Source of the DNA: Hypsibius dujardini
Lineage: Eukaryota > Tardigrada > Eutardigrada > Parachela > Hypsibiidae
Direction of reading: 5' to 3'
Length of the DNA: 36,943 bases
Assembly: GCA_001579985.1 (NCBI GenBank)
Contig: LRSR01006447.1
Coordinates: forward strand, 1-36,943
Shown: positions 11,850-24,412 of the stretch, one piece after another
Layout of the letters: each line of letters starts with the position of its first letter
How positions within the stretch are numbered: the first letter of the stretch is position 1
Translations under genes and position numbers: made by a program
The notes under the pieces: model-generated
Told to the model about the DNA's origin: nothing
Database searches by the model: none
Seen by the model: the letters and a program-made list of their open reading frames with translations, nothing else

Positions 11850-13328
11850 TTCCGTTCTCTTAAACTCGCATCATTCAACTGATTGCGAAAAAAAGAAGTT
11901 CAAAAAGCCATGGGAGGCAACAATTTAATTTAATCGAGGACTAAACACGCAAAATCGGTGAGTGTTTTGTGGGAGAAGCCTTCTCATATTGATTGATCGA
12001 TTGACATAGGTAGTGTCACTGGCTTTGTTCGCTGTATCTTGAAAATATTATTTTCGCTTGTTTTTGCTAGCAAATGAATGTATATTTCTAGTTTACTATT
12101 TACATCTTAAACAAATCTTTGGGGTGGCTTAAAGTTTGGAAAGATAAGTGCAAGTGTAATGATAGAAGTGGGGGGCGTGTCCCAATCGGAACTGCGTTCA
12201 CGTGAAAAGGAACAAAACGAACAGTGGGTTGGGAAATGAGGAACATCACGTCCAGCCGAGCAGTTTGAACGTAGTCTCCTACTACTGGCGCCAGGGAGAT
12301 TGACAATTCTAAACAAACTGAATGATTTTGCTTTCGCAATCCTGCAAAGTTCTCATCAGCATTTTAGCCGGATATTCGGAAGACAAAGGGCCATAAGAAG
12401 AACCGGTTCCCGAACCCGTTAATCCCTTATTCCGCAGTTTCAAAGCGGTTGTGAGTGAGTAAAAGAAAAGTCTGACCACAAGGAATCTTAATCGTTCGAC
12501 TTGCCGCAAGCAAATACGAATTTAGGAGCATCAATATGCGATAACTTAATGCAAAAAATGCGTAAAAATGAAATTTGAAAATTTGAAATTTGAAAAATGA
12601 AAAAAAAAATTTAAAATTCCTAAATTAGTATTCGTTTTATTAGGAAATTAAAATCCGTGTGAATCCGCACCAGTTATCGAAAACTGAACAAATCAAAGCT
12701 TCTCATCGTTTCTCAAAGGTGCGCCAATGTAAAAAAAACTTTAAAAAGTCTTTGGCCAATCGATTACCCATAACACATGTTCGTCGAATCCTTTCCAGAA
12801 AAAATGATCCACCAGTTTTCCCGGACCCTCCTGATAATGAGGGTGTTTTGTTCATTACCGTAATGGCTGAACCTCCCGCGTTGTTTTCCAGGCTGATTTA
12901 AAAAAACACACATAAGTAATGCGCTAAAAATGCGTTTTGTTGTTCATAATAAGACTAGTGATGACAATGTTACTTTGGAAGGCCCTCGCGGATCAAAAAG
13001 AAGAAAAGGATCACGCGGCAGATGCGTTCAGAAATTTTCAAGGAGGAGAACTTCCCCTTAATCCATGTTCCACTCATTGTCTAATTTTCATTTAATGAAA
13101 TTTAAAACTTTTACCAGTTTAGTTTGGCTGCTTAAAGGGACTAATTGATACAATTTGTCAAGTCGCAAAGTCACAAAACTGAGAAAGTTGTGGAAGAATT
13201 AGCGCGTCTCATTTATGCAGAAGAATCATCCGGGATATCGCCTTCTTCCTAAGCATCCGCAATTGTGGACACGCGACTGATTGTTAAATAGAGGAATTGT
13301 TTTTATTCCCGTATATGACACTAAAATA
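11850..13328. other. Intergenic, likely promoter side of the chromodomain gene
   Basis: No TATA box or exon could be assigned. The stretch 12540-12650 is low-complexity A-rich. A 43-codon basic open frame at 12930-13061 (plus) and an 80-codon frame at 12659 exist but have no recognised homology or splice context. Confidence 0.5.
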
Positions 13329-13580
13329 CCGTATGCTCTCAATCTCAAGGGACCGCCAAGCCCCGCCTTCCTCAGTATGGCCCCCACACTCGATGGAACA
13401 TTCAATCTGATACACTGTTCTCTGTATGGTTGATTTCGTGCAGCTTACTCGTAGTGCTCGATCGATTGATTTTTGTCCCTGCAGTGGTAATTTGGTGAAC
13501 GGCGCTGGATAGGCACGACCCGGGTTGGTTAAATTTATGGATAGGGCAGAAAAGTGTCCCCTGAGATCAGGAGCATACGG
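13329..13580. mobile_element. MITE-like element with CCGTATGCTC ends (252 bp)
   Basis: Left end CCGTATGCTC, right end GAGCATACGG: a perfect 10-bp terminal inverted repeat that continues imperfectly for about 15 more bases (both arms then read roughly ATCTCAAGGGAC). The inner left arm resembles that of the element at 16459-16629, so the two are relatives. No coding capacity. Non-autonomous DNA transposon by structure; the superfamily is not assigned. Confidence 0.7.
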
Positions 13581-13910
13581 AAATCTAGCTTTTGTCGTTT
13601 TTAAGTTCCTATTGTTTTTCAATTTGATGTAAGTGGGAGTTGCTAGCTTAGTCTCAAAAATAAGTCTCCATCCAATATAATTGAATTATCGTTTGTCTTC
13701 CCGTTCCATTTGGTGCTTTGGAACAGCACGGGGCTGACTGTGTGCAATTTTAGTTCCATTCCGACGAATAGGGCTGATTTAATTACTATATTAGCTGCGA
13801 TATAGTCATTTGTAAGCCCTGGAATGGATGGACTATTTTCAAATGAAATTACACGCATTTGTAAAATATGATAAAATAATTAAGTCCCTCGTCATGTGCG
13901 CATTTCCCTC

Positions 13911-14046
13911 TACTGTACCGTCTCGATCATTTGGTGCTGCTTTTTAGACCCACCCGTACATTATGACTGCACACACTGTGCTTCACCGTCGTCCTAATAT
14001 ACGGTGAATTCTAAACGCACTACCAAATAATCGAGACAGTACAGTA
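13911..14046. mobile_element. MITE family A, copy 1 (136 bp)
   Basis: Begins TACTGTACCGTCTCGATC and ends with the near-exact inverse (GATTATCT-like arm ending ACAGTACAGTA). TIRs of about 30 bp are flanked by T/A-rich bases. A second copy lies at 28197-28325. The small size, long TIR and TA-rich flank fit a Tc1/mariner-type MITE. It sits 330 bp upstream of the GPCR start codon. Confidence 0.8.
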
Positions 14047-14379
14047 TATGTTGTCGACCCTTCCCTCCTTTCTCCCTCTGCGTTCCGGGTGTAGGTTGGT
14101 GCTGCCTAATTTGCGTAATAACATCCAATTGTCCTCTCACGAAATGGGAATAGACACGTATGATTCAACACGCACATCCGACATCCGAATCCTTTTACTT
14201 CAACCGCCTAGTTATGCCGATGTGCTTTGCCATATATATCCTTGGCTTTTTTGGTCGAAATTTTATGCTTGGCAGCCTTGATTATTTCCTAGTCATTTTC
14301 AGATAGCCATAAACCCAAATCATTTGCCACATTTATACTGTGTGTTGGCTAATTTTTCTTGAATAAACTGCGGGAAAAT

Positions 14380-15947
14380 ATGAATGTCAGCAAATCGAAA
14401 AATGGAACCTTCGCATTCGACCCTTACTGCGTGGTCCAATACAATGCCTCAGCAGTGAGGGGGTTCTCCCCCGACCCGGTCGTCTACTCCTTCCAATCCA
14501 TCTCCGGGGCCTTCTGCTGCTTTGGGGTCTTCGCGAATCTCCTCCTCCTGGCTGTGGTTCTCCGTTCCGCACAGCTCCGAAAAGGCGCCGGCGTCGTCAT
14601 CGCTCATCTTTTCATCGTGCAGACTGTCAACTGTGCTCTGATCCTACCGACTGCCATCGCGAGGGTCGCGGCCGCCTCGGTGGCGGACGGTCCGATGAAC
14701 TGCGGATTCTGCCGGTTACAGGTGGTCGTGCAGGTGGCCTTCAACACCATCGTCAACTGGAGTGAGGCGCTGCTGGCGGTCAACCGGCTAGTGGCCATCT
14801 TTTTTCCGCTGCATGTGAGGAACATTTCCGTTTTGCTCTCGATAGCGTTCGGAGGGAATCGTTTGAAAAATGCATTTTAAATGCAAATAAGCAAAATACA
14901 TACGACACTTAACGTATTTTCCCCTAAAATGTAATCATTTTATTTCGGCAATTTGTTCCTTCAAAAAAAGAGCTTCGCTTACCGACATAACTATTAATAC
15001 ACATTTTTTTTTGGACCTGAATAGGAAAGAATTGCATTTTGTTAAAAATTTTCCCTATTTAAGTTCAGAAAAATAAATTAAAATAATATTAAAATAATAC
15101 ACAAACAAATGCAAATAGCAAATATAAGTGCGCTCGGCAAACAGATGCTGGTAAAAAAATTAATAAAATAAAATAACAAAATGAGTCATACTTTATTATT
15201 ACCATGCATTCAGCCATTGGTCGTTTCAGTTCAACACCTTCAACCGGCACTCCGTGCAGTATGCCATGCTAGGCCTCTGCTGGTTCAGCACCGCCATTCT
15301 GACTGTCCCTCCGGCGTTCGGGCTCCTCGCAGGCACTAAAATGACCGTCCTCGGGACCTGCGCCTTTGTGAATCGATCAGCGGCCTTCTCCGGCTTGTTG
15401 TCCTTCAACGCGTACTGCCCCCTTGCGTTAGTGGCCCTGGCTGCCGTGGTCATCATTGGGCGAATCACCTTCAGGGTAGACCGTTTCTCAACGCGAGCAT
15501 CCCCGCACGCAATCGCTGCGGTTCCTGTCAATAGTCCTAACAATACCGTTGCAGTGCCAAGCTCGATGTCTGAACGGCAGAAACGGACGACAAAGATGCT
15601 GTGCATGTCATTCGCGTTCAGTTTGGTCTGCCAACTTCCGCTGTATCTCATTCCACTCACGGGGTTGAGTGTGGGATTCCCCCAACTAGTTCTCTGTTTC
15701 TGGATCCTGACGACGGTTCAGTTTGCCGTTACACCCGTAAGTCGATTTCTTATATAATGGAAGGGGTGTTTAATTTCTGATCTTTTAAATGATGTTTACG
15801 GCGTTGGAATTCGCAATTTCTGAGCACGGGAAGAAAGAAACACTTCCCAGTAGAAATAGGCAATTTATTTATTTAAGCAAATTTAAATTCCAGATCACCT
15901 CTTTTTAATAACTATAGCTTTTTTCTGTCTTTCTGTCTATCTGTCTA

Positions 15948-16019
<72 letters not shown>

Positions 16020-16255
16020 CCGTCTGTTTGCCATCCGTCTGTCTGCCTGCCTGCCTGTCTGTCAATAATCAAATGCCACCGCATTTGGCAAAAAATCGTG
16101 GTTTCTGGGATGTGGTGCTGATTGTATTATTACTTTTGTGTGTGTAGGTGATTTTTCTGATCATGAACAAGGACTACACTCACTCGGCGGAAATGCTCTA
16201 TGCCCGGGTTCGTGGGCAGTCGGTTGCGCCGCTGTTGGAATCGACGCTGAATTGA
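14380..16255 (+). CDS. Rhodopsin-like G-protein-coupled receptor, 3 exons, 349 aa
   Basis: Exons 14380-14814, 15230-15736 and 16148-16255 (TGA) join in phase 0. Seven hydrophobic segments are visible: TM1 about 37-61 (N53), TM2 72-95, TM3 111-140, TM4 155-175 (W163), TM5 199-222, TM6 266-287, TM7 297-319. C108 or C111 at TM3 and C189 in loop 2 can form the conserved disulfide. The N-terminus has three N-glycosylation sequons (N2, N8, N22). The class A signatures are eroded: DRY is NRL (135-137), the TM2 Asp is absent, TM6 lacks CWxP (it reads VCQLPLY), and NPxxY is TPVIF (313-317). Such orphan receptors are expanded in some invertebrates. It is a plasma-membrane receptor with unknown ligand. 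Exon 1 ends CAT|GTGAGG, exon 2 ends CCC|GTAAGT. Confidence 0.85.
15925..16062. repeat. TCTG array 9, in GPCR intron 2
   Basis: TCTG array with TTTG and CCTG variants, in sense orientation in the intron 15737-16147. Its right edge abuts the 23-bp tag (16060-16082) that is also found, inverted, beside the array at 7405-7535. Confidence 0.95.
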
Positions 16256-16458
16256 CAGATTAACGAGCCCTTAATATAAGGTTGGAGATTTCTATTATTG
16301 AAACCATGCTCCCACCAATTGGTCATCAGCGGGTTATTCATATATCAACATAAAAATCATTTCAGAATGACCAGCACTCGAAGTACAGTAATGGAAGGAC
16401 CGGCATATACATACATATACATACTTGTACACGGTTTGGTGAACCAAGGTCTCACTAA

Positions 16459-16629
16459 CATACCGTACCGTCGCGATCTCAAGGGACAGCTAAGCGCCGC
16501 CTCAGTGCAGCATATACGCACACACACACGCACACAGACACACACCGGTCTAAATATACAGCGCAAGGCGGGCGAAATGCACGCCCTAGGGCACTCTACT
16601 GTCCCTTGAAATCGCGATGGTACGGTATG
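16459..16629. mobile_element. MITE-like element with CATACCGTACC ends (171 bp)
   Basis: Left end CATACCGTACCGTCGCGATC; the right end is its inverse with about four mismatches over 31 bp. The element contains a short (CA)n run. It is related to the element at 13329-13580 through a shared internal CTCAAGGGAC and GCCGCC-like stretch. It lies 200 bp downstream of the GPCR stop codon. Confidence 0.8.
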
Positions 16630-17619
16630 CTGCACATGCGCAACGATTAATCAACCCTTTTATCATCCCAAACAAGGATACAGATATTCATCATGAGTTG
16701 TTACATTATTATAGAACAGGTTCGCGGTCTTCATTTGAGAGCTTGAAACGAGTCGAAATCGTTCTCTTGGATGGAGGCAATCGTACTGCCTTCGCTGACT
16801 TGCATTTCCCTCAGTGAGGGAAACGAAAGTCATCTCGAAGAACGATTACCTTTTGGCAGGGGCACGTTTCGACTATACAGGCGTTGGGAAATTTTTCGAA
16901 ATCACGGAGGGACTTGTAAATCAAGCCCCCACAAGCAAGTTTATATGTGATCTGCAACAAACGGCCCAATTCTGAGTTCAATTTTGCAAAAACAAATGCA
17001 TTTTGTCCATTTTTCACCCTCTGAGGCGTCCTGGTTTCGATTTGTAAGGACTCTAAGCGCGCCCCTGTCTGTGTGCAACCGATAGTTTTGTATGGTACGA
17101 GGAAAATGTTACTCCTTTAATAATAACACTGGTTGCCCCAAAGACCTTTTCAATTTTATGGGGAGGCTTGAGGCCTGGGCGGATATTAACCAAAGCCTTA
17201 CTAAATAGAGGTATACATCAAGTTTTTTGCATGCTTCGGTAGTTCTGCGGTATTTTATAGCGCCACTATCAGCACGCCTGACGCGAAGTCTGCACGAACG
17301 CCCTGCCAGCACCCTTTTAACACACATTAGAATACTGAATAATGGGAACCGTTTTTTGCGCGATAAGAGCGCCAGATAACCAGACTATTATTGTCAACAG
17401 AAGCCAACTGTTGCAGCCTGTAAACAGCGAAGTTGCTGAAAAGTGAGAGCCTGCTGCCGTGCAGTACGTTTGTGAACCAAATTATGGCCTCCAAAAATGT
17501 GCTTCTCCGTTTAAAACGTCCTAGTTTTCCATAGACTGACTTTTCTCTTCATTCCTTTATTTATTTTATTTATTATTCCCACCCAATAAAAGGAATTGCA
17601 GAAAATCCTTTTTAATAAA
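16630..17619. other. Intergenic between GPCR and HSPA12-like gene
   Basis: No exon or RNA is recognised. A T/A-rich tract (17555-17580) sits just before the first coding exon of the HSPA12-like gene. No TATA box is convincing. An upstream 5'-UTR exon cannot be excluded, because TTGCAG at 17597-17602 could be an acceptor. Confidence 0.5.
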
Positions 17620-18378
17620 ATGAACGGCATGAAAGACGAAATTACACCCGGTAAAAAGCTCTGGAAGCTCGCTCGTAACGGATCGCCAAATTATTCCGAC
17701 GTTTGGGGGCTGCGGTATCAATACAAACCTGTGCCTCGGCGGAGGTTCTCGTCCATTGAATATCTTCGATCAGGTAGAGTTGACGTCAATGATTTTAAAT
17801 AATGTACAGGTAACATAATTTCGATATATTCTGCATAGGAAAATTGAGCTTGTGAGCTCTTGATGATGATGTATATATTAACTACAGGATATATTCTCTC
17901 TTTATGCTAATCCAGTTAGCGGGATGGAAGCTGAAAATTTAAGCCCTAATTACGGCTATAATGAGCGGCTGGTTGATGATGATCTCAAGCCGACAACACT
18001 TCCAGGAGGAATGAAAAGCACACATTCGACGCAGACTAGTCAGAAATCCTGCTCGGAGTCACAAATTGTCCGGTCTCCGGAGCTGATGTTCCCTATTACA
18101 TCCGGTCTCCGGAGTCAGCTGCTCTTTTCCCACGCCGCGGATAGAGTTCTGAAGGTAACTGCTTGCATTCGTTTCGGTTCAATGTTTTCGTCAGCTGGAT
18201 ACGGGTGGACTGATGAGGATGGGAAGGAGATCATTCACGTGATAGATAATTGGACTGGTAAGGAGCTTCATTATCAGCCACATCTGTTTGGCTGTCTGTC
18301 TGCCTCTCTGTTTGTCTATCTATCCGTTTATCGGTCAGCCTGCCTATCTACATATCTGTCTGTCTCTCTCTCTCTCTC

Positions 18379-18421
<43 letters not shown>

Positions 18422-21400
18422 GTCTCTCTGTCTCTCTGTCTGTCTCTTTGTCTCTCTGTTTCTCTGTCTGTATGTCTGTATGTCTGTCTTTCTGCCTGTC
18501 TGCCTATCTGTTTTCCTGTTTAAATCTGTTTTTCTGTCGCCCTGCGTGTCTGTTTATTGATCAATCTTTTCTGTGATTGAAATTCCTTCACCGCAGGCTG
18601 CAATCACTGTCCCGAACGGGATAATCGTCGAACTTTAAGCGAAGTCCTCCTATCTGTGAAATCGAAGGCGGAGATCCTTGCTTTCGGTTACGATGCTCAC
18701 AAAGCTTATCTAAACGCCACTGTTCGGAAACGACGCAAGATGGTTTACAAAAAAAACTACACCGACCTCTTTGAGCAGGTACCAATTCCCTCGCTTGAAT
18801 CGCCTCACATTTTTTTCACACATTCCGAGATCCGGTTTGTCAACTCACTAGCCATTCATCTAAATAACTCAAAGAAAAAAATATGCTGATTTGATGATAA
18901 GACTTTTGGTTCTCCACAGGAGCCTGCTGACCATGTCACGGACGGAGCGGCCGTGATGGAGCTTGACGTGTTGCACCTTGGAATAGCGATTATTCGACAA
19001 TTTCAGCAGGTCATTCTAGAAGATATCCGAAAACTGGGGCTGTCACGCTCACCGCCCCCCTTCGGCACGATCAGTTGGACTGTAGTGGTCAATACAGAGG
19101 CGGCCAAGGTCAACGCCGTCAAGATCGTCTCCAGCGTGAGTGTATACATTCCCTATTGCAGAAAGTGATCATCCTAAACTTCTATAATAGAGCTCCAAGT
19201 TCTGGCCCTTTTTCTCTATCACATCCGTCATAAATATTGAGGGAACAATTCTGAGCTGACTTACATAAAAGATTATATAAGGCAATAGAAATCGCTTACT
19301 ATCGAATTAATTTTAGCCCAAACATGAACGTGATTTATTTTAAAAATCCTTTTAAATTTGTCCTGCAGATTCCGTTGGAAAACTGTCGCGTAGTACTTCA
19401 CCGGGACGTCACGGCTTCGCACATCGCCGGCCAGGTCAAGAAGGCCCGCATCGTCGCCGCTGGAAATTCTCTTTGTCGCTACATCTCCTCTCCACCCCTC
19501 ACTAAATCCCCTAAAGCCCCTTCCAGCCTTTCCCCTTTTATGATGATAAAATCCGGCGCCTTCTCAACCGAGATTTCCGCCATCGCCGTCGAGGGGAAAG
19601 TGCTGTACCCTTCCGTCAGCAAAACCGCGCCATTCGGCGGTCAGTCTGTCTCTGACGGTTTTTACAATCTTCTCGTGATGATGTTTGGCGAGGAAATGCT
19701 AGTGACTTACAAGCAGGAGAACTACGAAGGGCACGTGGACTTTCTTTGTGCTATCGAGAAAGCGAAAAGAAACGTCAAACGCGGCCAAAGTGCGTCGCTG
19801 CATCTTCCGTTTTCTTTCAGTCAGCACTTCAAGAAAAAGTCCGCCAGGTATGAAAGTGTTAACTCGATTTAAAATTAACTTTAATTATAGTAAAATCTTT
19901 AGTAAAACATCTTTGAAAAGCTTGTTTAGCTTAGTATTTTTTGAAGCTAAAATCAAAGTAATGATACCGAAATGTTTATTTCGAATAAATGATATTTTTT
20001 GCGTACGGAATTTCTTCCTTAATTTAAAGGTAAAATGAAAGATACTCGACTGAATTGAACAACTAAAATAACCAAAAGCTAAAAGAGGGTACCTAGAGGT
20101 TAGTTTGTAGGCTTTTATTCGGATTAAGAAATGATATGAATTTATTATTCCTTCTCCACGCTCAGGAAAAGCAAGCTGGCGGACCACGCCCATCGTGCCG
20201 GTTGTCGTTTCAACTCAGCCAGTAACGCGGTGATTGTAGAACCAGCGGCGGTTCTTGCCATTTTTCAGACAGTGATCAACCGAGTGACAAGTCTGTTGGA
20301 GGAGGTGTTGAACGAGGATCAGACGAAGAATGGGGTACTTATATTAAAAATATCAAGTAACACCAAAATACATATTTTAATGAGCACTAAAAGCACAACT
20401 AAAATTACTCACTTGGGGAGTTATTCAAAATCCCGATTCAAAATTACTCGGATATTTTTTCAAAGACCTATTTAAGAAAATAAATATAAAAATTATGTCA
20501 CTATAATAGACAAGCGAATTTATTTTTGGTGAGATTTCAAATTTGGAAGTGGTCCCACTGCATTTATCGGTCGGAGCGATCGATTGATTGCTTGATCTAT
20601 CTGCTTTCTATTTTGGTTCATTGCTAATTGACTGCTCTTGTTCGTCTTTAGAACTTGATTTATTGGTTGATTGCGACTGGAATGAAGAGCTGTCGAATAA
20701 GAGCAATCGCTTCATTGGCTGCACTAACTAATTGTTTTATAGCAAACCTTCTGTCATTTCATTCAGTTGATTGTTGATTAACATCGTCATCTTTTGTTGT
20801 GCCGCTTTTTCTAGCATTTAATTTATCACTCTTTTTCCCAACAAATACAGGAGCTCTTCGTTCCAGTCACAAATCACAATCAATCGATCAATCAATCGAA
20901 TTCTAACGTAGAATAGGCCAGTCAATCAACAGTCAACCAAAATGGAAAGCACATAGATCAAGCAATCAATAGATTACCCCCAGCGGTGATGTGTATGCAG
21001 TAGGACCGTTTCCAACTTCGAAATTTGACCAAATAAATTCGCTTGCCTATGGCGGTGTAATAATTTTACATTGCTCACTTAAATAAGTCTTCATAAAAAA
21101 TTTATCCAAGTGGTTCTGAATTCGGCGCCTGAATAATTCCCCAAGTCAGAAGCAAACACATCACCTAGGTAATTATTCAATTTCAAACAATCGGCTGCTT
21201 TTTTTCTGCCTTCTCCAGATTCCGATTTATTTGACTGGAGGATTGACAAAGAGTGGGCTGTTTCGCGAACTGGTACGGGAGGCGTTTCCACAAAGGACCT
21301 TTATTCCAATGGAGGACATTATAACGGTGACGTTGTCTGGAGCGCTCGCTGGGCAAGACGGAGCGGAATTTAAAACACTACAGAGTTCGTTGACGGTGGG

Positions 21401-24362
21401 GATCACGGCTGCGGCGCATTGCGAGCAAGAGGCTCTCAAAAACAGGTAAGAGAAATGAAGTGTCCCTTCTCTTTGGAGGTTGACCGACAAAATTGGTTAG
21501 CGTGGACAAAAAAACATCAAGTTGATCTTACTAATCAATAATTGGAGAAAGAGACAGGGATGTTTGTCTTTACGGTTTCGGTTACATCTTACACGTATAG
21601 CCGCTGGACATTTGTCTGTTGAACCGATTATATTAAAATAAAAATTGTCATGCCTGCACGGCTCACAATAAATATTTCTAGGGAAGAAGGTCGTAGGAAT
21701 ATGAGGAAAATCGTGTCGCATCAGTTCTTCCTCCGCCCTTACAAGAAAACAGCACCACTACCCGGCAAAATCTTTCACTTCTTATTTTTACCATGTATTT
21801 GTCTGTTGTATCTGGCAATGTATACATCGAGGAAATCGGCAATAAACAAAACCTTGTATTTTTAAATATTTAAAAACTTATTCAACCCGTTATAGGTGGC
21901 ACTGCGCTGTCGACAAGGTTTTAGTTTGATTGATTGTTAGATTGGTTTTGCATTCAGCGCATTACTGAAGTCAGCAATCCAACAATCAATCTTGAGGGCT
22001 CCCCAGTAACTTCGCAGCGTTCTCTATAACGCTTTTAACCAGTTTTTAAATATTTTAAATATTTAAAAATAGAAGATCTCTTTTATTGCCAATTTTTTCA
22101 ATGGCTATGTTGCCAGATAAACCAGACTAATACATGGTAATAAGAAGGGAAAGATTTTTCAAGGGATGGTCATATAATTTCCTTGTTAGAATTCTAGTAA
22201 CGAATAACATTTCCCTCCGTTAAACTTACACATGTACCTTCAATGCCGATTTTTACCTCATCATCAGTCTGAATGACGTTCATCACCCCAGTTTATTGAT
22301 ATCTTAAAAAAAACTGGGATTTAATTTATTATGTACAGGACAACATCAAGCAAAATTCAATTAAAAGGGTAAAATTGGTACATTTACTCCGCTGTACTCA
22401 CGTCCACAATGGTCAAGCCATGCCACGAGCTGGTCAAGACAATAGCTCTGAAAGCGCAGCGACATTTCCGCTAAAACTGCTCTTACAATTACCACACAGC
22501 ATCTTCAAAAATGGGTGCTATACTTGCTTAATACTTTTAAGCATATAAAATGAAGAAAAAAATCCCGTTAGACATACATGGTGAAAGGTTACGGCAGAAG
22601 GCTGATAATGTGGACGTGTGTCGCTTGGCACGCGATGGGCTTCTCATTGACGCTGCTGGCCTTGTCCTTCATTCTGGCCTTGCTACCCGCCTTGCTGCTG
22701 TTGACCACGCTGTTGACCGCCCTGATGGGTGCCGGTCTGCTGTTGCTGGCTCCCATCAACCCAGCTCCCTCCACCCGGAACGGAAAATAATTGGTTGACA
22801 AACGCCTACGCGACCACATTTTATCGCGTGAATTTGCTTGAATTCAATCATAACTTATTATCATCATGAGTCAAAATAATTTAATAACTTGTATAATTAA
22901 TTATAATAGAGCAATTTGTATCACTTAGTGAAGGAAATATTGTACTTACTGTTGAGGATTAATAAGGTGAAGGTGGCGAAGAGGAGTAGAGTTAAGTACG
23001 AGAAAGCAGAAAGGAACATGCGAGTGTGGAAAAACTTTTCGTGTATGGTTCTTTCCTGTTCGCGTAGATTCTTACATACGATTTGGTGGCCTGATGTGAC
23101 GTTTTGTTTGACAGACTAACAAGATGCGCGCCTCCGAAAATAAGAGATAACAAAACGTAAAGCAAACGATTTTTCTTTCCCTTGAGCAGACTGCTCGTCT
23201 TTCCATCTTTCGTAGCTTAGTGCTTTTAAGCAATGCGTTGAATTGTTTTTGTCCTTATGATGATAATTGAATTACGCGCGTTACTGTTGTGTTCGAAGAA
23301 GCGTTAAGAAAATACTCGACCGCGTAGCAGCTGCTCAGGGAATTGTGTTTTTGTCATAAAATATTTTGTAATCAGTAAAGGCGCAGTTTCTTGCCAACCA
23401 GCATGACGTTCTGTGTAACTTCAAGACTCTCTGCGCTACTGTCACACTTATTTCAATAAAAATAATGAATTAATTTATATTTTGTTGTTAAATGTGAAGT
23501 TAAGCCTCCTTTATACCTCTACCATTAGGCACTTCAGTCATTATCTCTTTGGCCGGAGCCCGCCAAATTAACGGTCCGCATCATAATCGGGTTGCTCAAG
23601 CGTGGCATTTGTTTAGCCTTTCTTTGAATGGAAATAAGAATGTCAGCACTATTATGGAGAGTACCGCGGTACTCCACAACAACCGCGATATGAATCAGCA
23701 TTTCGGCAGCACATACTGCAAGCTGCGAGCCGAGACTGTCGTCAATAGAACAACAAAATTATTCTTGGCCGCAAGGAAAATGAAATTCCCGCATGTATGA
23801 ACAGTGAAAAAATAACTCCCTGACCAAGCGGTTTATGGCTGATGTAGAGCGAGAAACTCCTTGATGCCCGGAAGTTCACGAACCAACTCCCGATGCGCAA
23901 CCAACAAGGGAAACTCGACGCTTAGAACTCCAGGCTTGATATATCCCTCGACCCATTCAAAGAACGACACTGCAAACAAATCCGCAATCGTAGGAGCTTT
24001 GCCGACAAAGAATCCGCTCTTTCCCGACTCCGACTTCTTTCTCTGCAGAATGCCATCAAGTCTTTCCGCCACCTTCATTAGGTTTGGCTGCATTAGCTTT
24101 TGCATTGTCGCTGCCTTTTCCGGATTCTTTTGCGCAGTAGCAATTATCCATTCTCGAACAACTTGAAAAGGGAACTCTGCAAGGGCATGAAATTACTTAA
24201 AGCACGCAGACACATCTATAGATAAACAGAAAGAAGGACAGGTAAGTAGACATGCAATCAGGTAGGCAGGCAGACAGACAGGCAGACAGACAGGCAGGAT
24301 TGCAGGCAGGCAGGCAGGCAGGCTGGCAAGCAAACAGACAGGCAGGCTGGCAAGCAGAAAAG

Positions 24363-24412
<50 letters not shown>

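Noticed and set aside
12930-13061. 43-codon basic frame (MRFVVHNKTSDDN...)
   Set aside because: Short, unlinked to any other exon, no homology recognised.
13643-13858. 71-codon minus-strand frame between two MITEs
   Set aside because: Looks plausible in composition but has no recognised domain or splice support; it may be repeat-derived.
23700-23716. Fifteen-base match to the start of U6 snRNA (TTCGGCAGCACATAC)
   Set aside because: Similarity ends after these bases; the conserved ACAGAGA region and 3' stem are absent.
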